Source: an uncultured Lachnospiraceae bacterium
GTDB taxonomy: Bacteria > Bacillota > Clostridia > Lachnospirales > Lachnospiraceae
Assembly (NCBI GenBank): GCA_900551235.1
Contig: URUU01000012.1
Coordinates: forward strand, 1 to 48,794
Direction of reading: 5' to 3'
Length of the DNA: 48,794 nucleotides
The notes under the pieces are model-generated. The model ran no database searches, had not been told where the DNA came from, and worked only from the letters and a program-made list of their open reading frames with translations. Both the position numbers and the translations under genes were made by a program. Below are positions 45,346-48,794 of this stretch, piece by piece (positions within the stretch are counted from its first letter, which is position 1; every line of letters starts with the position of its first letter).

Positions 45346-45376
45346 TCCTCCCTTTTTACGGAACTTTTTCAAAAAG

Positions 45377-45415
45377 AATGCTCCCACTGATCACACTGTT
45401 CATAATGGGAGCATT
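45377..45415 (-). terminator. Terminator of glnA (45450-47573)
   Basis: Ten-bp arms AATGCTCCCA/TGGGAGCATT (45377-45386, 45406-45415) followed on the minus strand by CTTTTTG, 34 bases after the stop. Confidence 0.8.
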
Positions 45416-45449
45416 TCGTATGTCATCTTTTGACATCAATGTTATCTAT

Positions 45450-47573
45450 TTATACTTCAAATAACAGGTCACCATAAGATGGCATCGGCCATTCTTCTTT
45501 ATCTACGATCATCTCCAGCTTATCCACCGGAACGCGCAGCTCTGCCATATCCTTAAATACAACCTGATGGTAGTATTCTGCCTGTTCTTTTCCGCTCTCC
45601 ATGGCTGCCGCCTGATCTGCTGCTTCCTGCAGTTTTGCAAGGGCCAGCTTGGTCTGGGAAAGAAGTGCCGTTGTGTCTTTGAGCATATTCATCGGAACGG
45701 TAACGTCTGCTCCGGCTGTCTTGATCTCATTTACGGTACCGGCAAGATTTCTGGAGAAACGCATCACGGCCGGGATGATATGTTTGCTGGCGATATCGAT
45801 CATCGCACGGGCCTCGATATTCAGTGCCTTGGAGTATCCTTCATACTGGATTTCTGCGCGGGAACGAAGTTCTGCCTCGGTAAACACTCCAAATCCTCCA
45901 AACAGTTGGATTGCTTTATCGGTCACAAGTGCCGGGATCGCATCTACCATCGAAGTAATGTTCGACAGACCTCTTCGTTTTGCTTCCTCTACCCATTCTT
46001 CGGAATAGCCATTGCCATTGAATACGATTCTCTGATGATTTGTTGCATATTCTTTGATCAGATCATGGACAGCCAGATCAAAGTCTTCTGCCTTTTCCAG
46101 GCGCTCACATGCCTCTGCAAAGGCCTCTGCCACGATCGTGTTGATCACAACGTTGCATTCTGCTACAGAATCTCTGGAGCCTACCATACGGAATTCAAAT
46201 TTATTTCCGGTAAATGCAAACGGTGATGTACGGTTACGGTCGGTTGCATCTTTCGCAAAATCCGGCAGAGTCTTAACACCGGTATGAAGTTTTCCGCCTT
46301 TTAAGCTGTGCGTTGCAGAACCGGTGCTGATCAGCTGCTCCAGCACATCCTCCAGCTGTTCACCAAGGAATACAGAAATAATGGCAGGCGGTGCTTCGTT
46401 TGCTCCCAGTCTGTGATCATTTCCGACATCAGCTGCAGATTCACGCAGAAGATCTGCATGACGGTCTACGGCACGCAGGATACAGGTCAGGATCAGCAGG
46501 AACTGAACATTTTCATGCGGTGTCCTGCCCGGATCAAGAAGATTAATACCGTCATCCGTGGTGATGGACCAGTTGTTGTGCTTACCGGAGCCATTGACTC
46601 CCGCAAATGGTTTTTCATGCAGAAGACACTGCAGTCCGTGGCGCTCTGCCACCTGTTTTAAAGTCTCCATGATGATCTGGTTATGGTCTGCTGCCACGTT
46701 GCATTCTGCATAGATCGGTGCCAGCTCGTGCTGTGCCGGTGCTACTTCGTTATGCTGCGTTTTTGCAGAAACACCCAGTTTCCAGAGTTCTTCGTTTACT
46801 TCTTTCATAAAACCGGCAATTCTCTGACGGATAACCCCAAAATAATGGTCATCCAGTTCCTGTCCTTTCGGAGGCATGGCACCAAAAAGCGTACGTCCGG
46901 TAAAGATCAGATCTTTTCTCTTTAAATATTTCTGCCGGTCCACGATAAAGTATTCCTGCTCTACGCCAACGGATGGTGTCACTTTTCTGGATGTCGTATT
47001 GCCGAACAGACGGATCAGCCGAAGTGTCTGTGTCTGCAATGCCTGCATGGAGCGAAGCAGTGGTGTCTTCTGATCCAGTGCTTCTCCTGTATAGGAACAA
47101 AATGCGGTCGGTATACACAAAATCGCACCAGCACTGTCCTCACGCACAAAGGCCGGTGAAGTACAGTCCCAGGCTGTATATCCGCGTGCCTCAAAGGTTG
47201 CTCTCAGCCCTCCTGACGGGAAAGAAGAAGCATCCGGTTCTCCTTTGATCAGCTCTTTTCCCGAAAACTCCATACTGACCGTTCCATCTGCATGAGGTGC
47301 CGTGATAAATGCATCATGTTTTTCAGCAGTAAATCCGGTAAGCGGCTGGAACCAGTGTGTATAATGCGTTGCACCTTTTTCCACTGCCCAGTCTTTCATA
47401 GCTCCAGCTACAACTTCTGCTGTGATCGGATCCAGCTCTTTTCCCTCATCAATGGTCTTATGCAGTTCTTTGTATACCTTTTTCGGCAGACGCTCCCGCA
47501 TGATCTTGTCATTGAATACATTCGAACCAAAAAGCTCTACCACATTGATCTTCTCTTTGTTCTTGTCTTCCAT
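45450..47573 (-). CDS. glnA: Glutamine synthetase type III (complete copy)
   Basis: ATP-dependent ligation of ammonia to glutamate. The 707 residues are typical of GSIII (GlnN), far longer than GSI: VVELFGSNVFNDKIMRERLPK start, THYTHWFQPLTG, the VGVEQEYFIVD motif, KTQHNEVAPAQHELAPIYAE, NGSGKHNNWS and NDHRLGANEAPPAIIS, ending WPMPSYGDLLFEV. Ribosome site GGAGGA nine bases away, with a consensus promoter. A second GSIII gene lies just upstream, so the cell can tune two isoforms; no glnR-type regulator is visible here. Confidence 0.96.
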   Translation of the reverse strand: MEDKNKEKINVVELFGSNVFNDKIMRERLPKKVYKELHKTIDEGKELDPITAEVVAGAMKDWAVEKGATHYTHWFQPLTGFTAEKHDAFITAPHADGTVSMEFSGKELIKGEPDASSFPSGGLRATFEARGYTAWDCTSPAFVREDSAGAILCIPTAFCSYTGEALDQKTPLLRSMQALQTQTLRLIRLFGNTTSRKVTPSVGVEQEYFIVDRQKYLKRKDLIFTGRTLFGAMPPKGQELDDHYFGVIRQRIAGFMKEVNEELWKLGVSAKTQHNEVAPAQHELAPIYAECNVAADHNQIIMETLKQVAERHGLQCLLHEKPFAGVNGSGKHNNWSITTDDGINLLDPGRTPHENVQFLLILTCILRAVDRHADLLRESAADVGNDHRLGANEAPPAIISVFLGEQLEDVLEQLISTGSATHSLKGGKLHTGVKTLPDFAKDATDRNRTSPFAFTGNKFEFRMVGSRDSVAECNVVINTIVAEAFAEACERLEKAEDFDLAVHDLIKEYATNHQRIVFNGNGYSEEWVEEAKRRGLSNITSMVDAIPALVTDKAIQLFGGFGVFTEAELRSRAEIQYEGYSKALNIEARAMIDIASKHIIPAVMRFSRNLAGTVNEIKTAGADVTVPMNMLKDTTALLSQTKLALAKLQEAADQAAAMESGKEQAEYYHQVVFKDMAELRVPVDKLEMIVDKEEWPMPSYGDLLFEV

Positions 47574-47650
47574 CTCTTACAATCCTCCATCGTGACCTGC
47601 TGTTTTTCATATCCAAAAAGCTTTTCGTTTGCTTTTGTCTATCCTTCCAA

Positions 47651-47679
47651 ATCATACCTTATTTTTCGCTGTTTTGCAA
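47651..47679 (-). promoter_or_regulatory. glnA promoter
   Basis: TTGCAA (47679-47674), 17-base spacer, TATGAT (47656-47651). It gives the downstream GSIII its own transcript with a leader of about 70 bases. Confidence 0.75.
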
Positions 47680-47724
47680 CTAACTTATCAGAGCCTTGCA
47701 AACATCTGTACCGAAACGCAGAGA

Positions 47725-47759
47725 AGGAACAGAAACCTTTTGACGGTTTCTGTTCCTTC
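47725..47759 (-). terminator. Terminator after the upstream GSIII gene
   Basis: Perfect 14-bp stem (47725-47738 with 47746-47759, 7-base loop), 60 bases beyond the stop at 47820. The T-run after it is poor on the minus strand. Confidence 0.6.
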
Positions 47760-47819
47760 CGTTACTTTTTGGGATGGAATAACAGAGTGGGGAAACCACT
47801 GTATCTTATGATGCCGACT

Positions 47820-48794
47820 TTATACCTCAAACAGCAGATCAGAGTAGGATGGCATCGGCCACACTTTCTTATCTACCAGCACTTCCAGTTTATCAACCGG
47901 TGCACGAAGAGCTGCCATAGCCGGGACAACGGTCTCATGGAAGTATTTTGCTTCTGCCTGCATATCGCCTGCTTCGGCTGCTTTGTCGGTCACATCTTCC
48001 AGTGTTACCAGAGCTGCTTTTGCCTCTTCCAGCAGCTTGCTTACATCGTTCAGCAGATCTGTCTGTACGGCTGCCGGTGCACCTGCACCTTTGACCGCCA
48101 GAATGGTATCTGCCAGAGATTTGGTATAACCGATGACTGCCGGCAGGATCTGTTTGGAAGCCATGTCGATCATCGTCTTTGCTTCTATATTAATAGCCTT
48201 TGCATAGTTCTCATATTTGATCTCTACACGGGACTCAAGCTCTGCTTTTGAGAATACTTTATATTTACCGAACAGATCTACTGCCTTATCGGTTGCCAGG
48301 CATGGGATTGCGTCTACCATGGATTTGATGTTCGGCAGACCTCTTCTTTCTGCTTCCGCTACCCATTCATCGGAATAACCGTTTCCGTTGAATACGATTC
48401 TCTGATGATCCGTTGCATATTCTTTGATCAGGTCATGTACAGCCAGTTCAAAGTCATCCGCTTTCTCAAGTAGATCGCATGCCTGTGCAAATGCATCTGC
48501 TACGATCGTATTCAGTACCACGTTTGGTCCGGCAATGGAATCACGGGAACCTACCATACGGAACTCAAATTTGTTTCCGGTAAATGCAAACGGTGATGTA
48601 CGGTTACGGTCTGTTGCATCTTTTGCAAAATCCGGAAGTCTCTTGACACCGGTATGCAGTACACCGCCTGCTTTACTGTGTGTAGCAGTTCCTGTGCTGA
48701 TCAGCTGTTCCAGTACATCCTCCAGCTGTTCTCCAAGGAATACAGAAATGATGGCTGGCGGTGCCTCGTTTGCTCCCAGTCTGTGATCATTTCC
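47820..48794 (-). CDS. Glutamine synthetase type III, second copy (5' part cut by window)
   Basis: The reading frame is open from the right edge to the stop at 47820: 324 residues of a GSIII C-terminal half. It starts in the conserved GNDHRLGANEAPPAI and ends WPMPSYSDLLFEV, collinear with the C-terminal half of the copy at 45450-47573. The part near the edge is very similar to the other copy at DNA level, while the last 80 residues have drifted. An internal ATG at 48557 is not the start, because homology continues upstream of it. Confidence 0.93.
   Translation of the reverse strand, partial: GNDHRLGANEAPPAIISVFLGEQLEDVLEQLISTGTATHSKAGGVLHTGVKRLPDFAKDATDRNRTSPFAFTGNKFEFRMVGSRDSIAGPNVVLNTIVADAFAQACDLLEKADDFELAVHDLIKEYATDHQRIVFNGNGYSDEWVAEAERRGLPNIKSMVDAIPCLATDKAVDLFGKYKVFSKAELESRVEIKYENYAKAINIEAKTMIDMASKQILPAVIGYTKSLADTILAVKGAGAPAAVQTDLLNDVSKLLEEAKAALVTLEDVTDKAAEAGDMQAEAKYFHETVVPAMAALRAPVDKLEVLVDKKVWPMPSYSDLLFEV

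Noticed and set aside
47292..48251. 319-codon plus-strand frame across the two GSIII genes
   Set aside because: Antisense shadow of two well-supported genes and their gap; no start signal or recognisable domain.
1..48794. CRISPR arrays, tRNA/rRNA genes, insertion sequences, prophage or attachment sites
   Set aside because: No regularly spaced repeats, no tRNA-like TTCGANNC arms, no transposase or integrase readings were found on either strand.

Overview
The window comes from a Firmicutes chromosome, most likely a gut Lachnospiraceae member (the Blautia, Dorea or Mediterraneibacter neighbourhood). The grounds are a spore-germinant-receptor-like protein, a long-form HPF, type III glutamine synthetases, a CdaR-type regulator, an oleate hydratase, AGGAGG-type ribosome binding sites and gene content typical of that family. 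No tRNA, rRNA, CRISPR array, insertion sequence or prophage is visible. Every gene except one (27319-27789) is on the minus strand, so the window reads from right to left.

Right end to centre (48794 to 39072): two adjacent type III glutamine synthetase genes (the first cut by the window edge); a 715-base gap with a promoter that runs straight into a terminator hairpin (candidate tiny RNA or attenuator); a CdaR/PucR-type regulator; a cluster of CtpA protease, a sigma-factor look-alike that keeps the core-binding scaffold but has lost promoter-contacting residues, and a TIGR04086-like membrane protein; then rho and rpmE (L31) with a structured leader.

Centre (39071 to 27902): DUF1385 membrane protein, prmC, prfA (RF1) and glmM, ending in a terminator; then a six-gene run of DUF2156 protein, aminotransferase, hisC, methyltransferase, hslO (Hsp33) and nadE.

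Accessory region (27901 to 16484): a small membrane protein on the plus strand with a degenerate FMN-binding-like domain, a 2936-residue secreted surface protein built of about 19 SpaA/Cna-B-like domains with a non-canonical sortase-like tail, an orphan spoVAF-like gene and a small lipoprotein. A near-perfect minus-strand promoter at 27846-27874 lies antisense to the plus-strand gene and points at the giant gene.

Left part (16295 to 1): a eukaryote-type HisA with its own strong promoter, hpf, secA, prfB (RF2, with its programmed frameshift), an uncharacterised TIM-barrel-like protein, an oleate hydratase with an extra N-terminal membrane anchor, a Na/phosphate cotransporter with PhoU domain plus a PH-domain protein, and the uvrB-uvrA excision-repair pair (uvrA lacks only its last residues).

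The most interesting items are the degenerate sigma factor (41532-42323), the giant repeat protein and its tail, the antisense consensus promoter, and the promoter-terminator RNA at 45008-45087. All calls are by reading; no database search was run.
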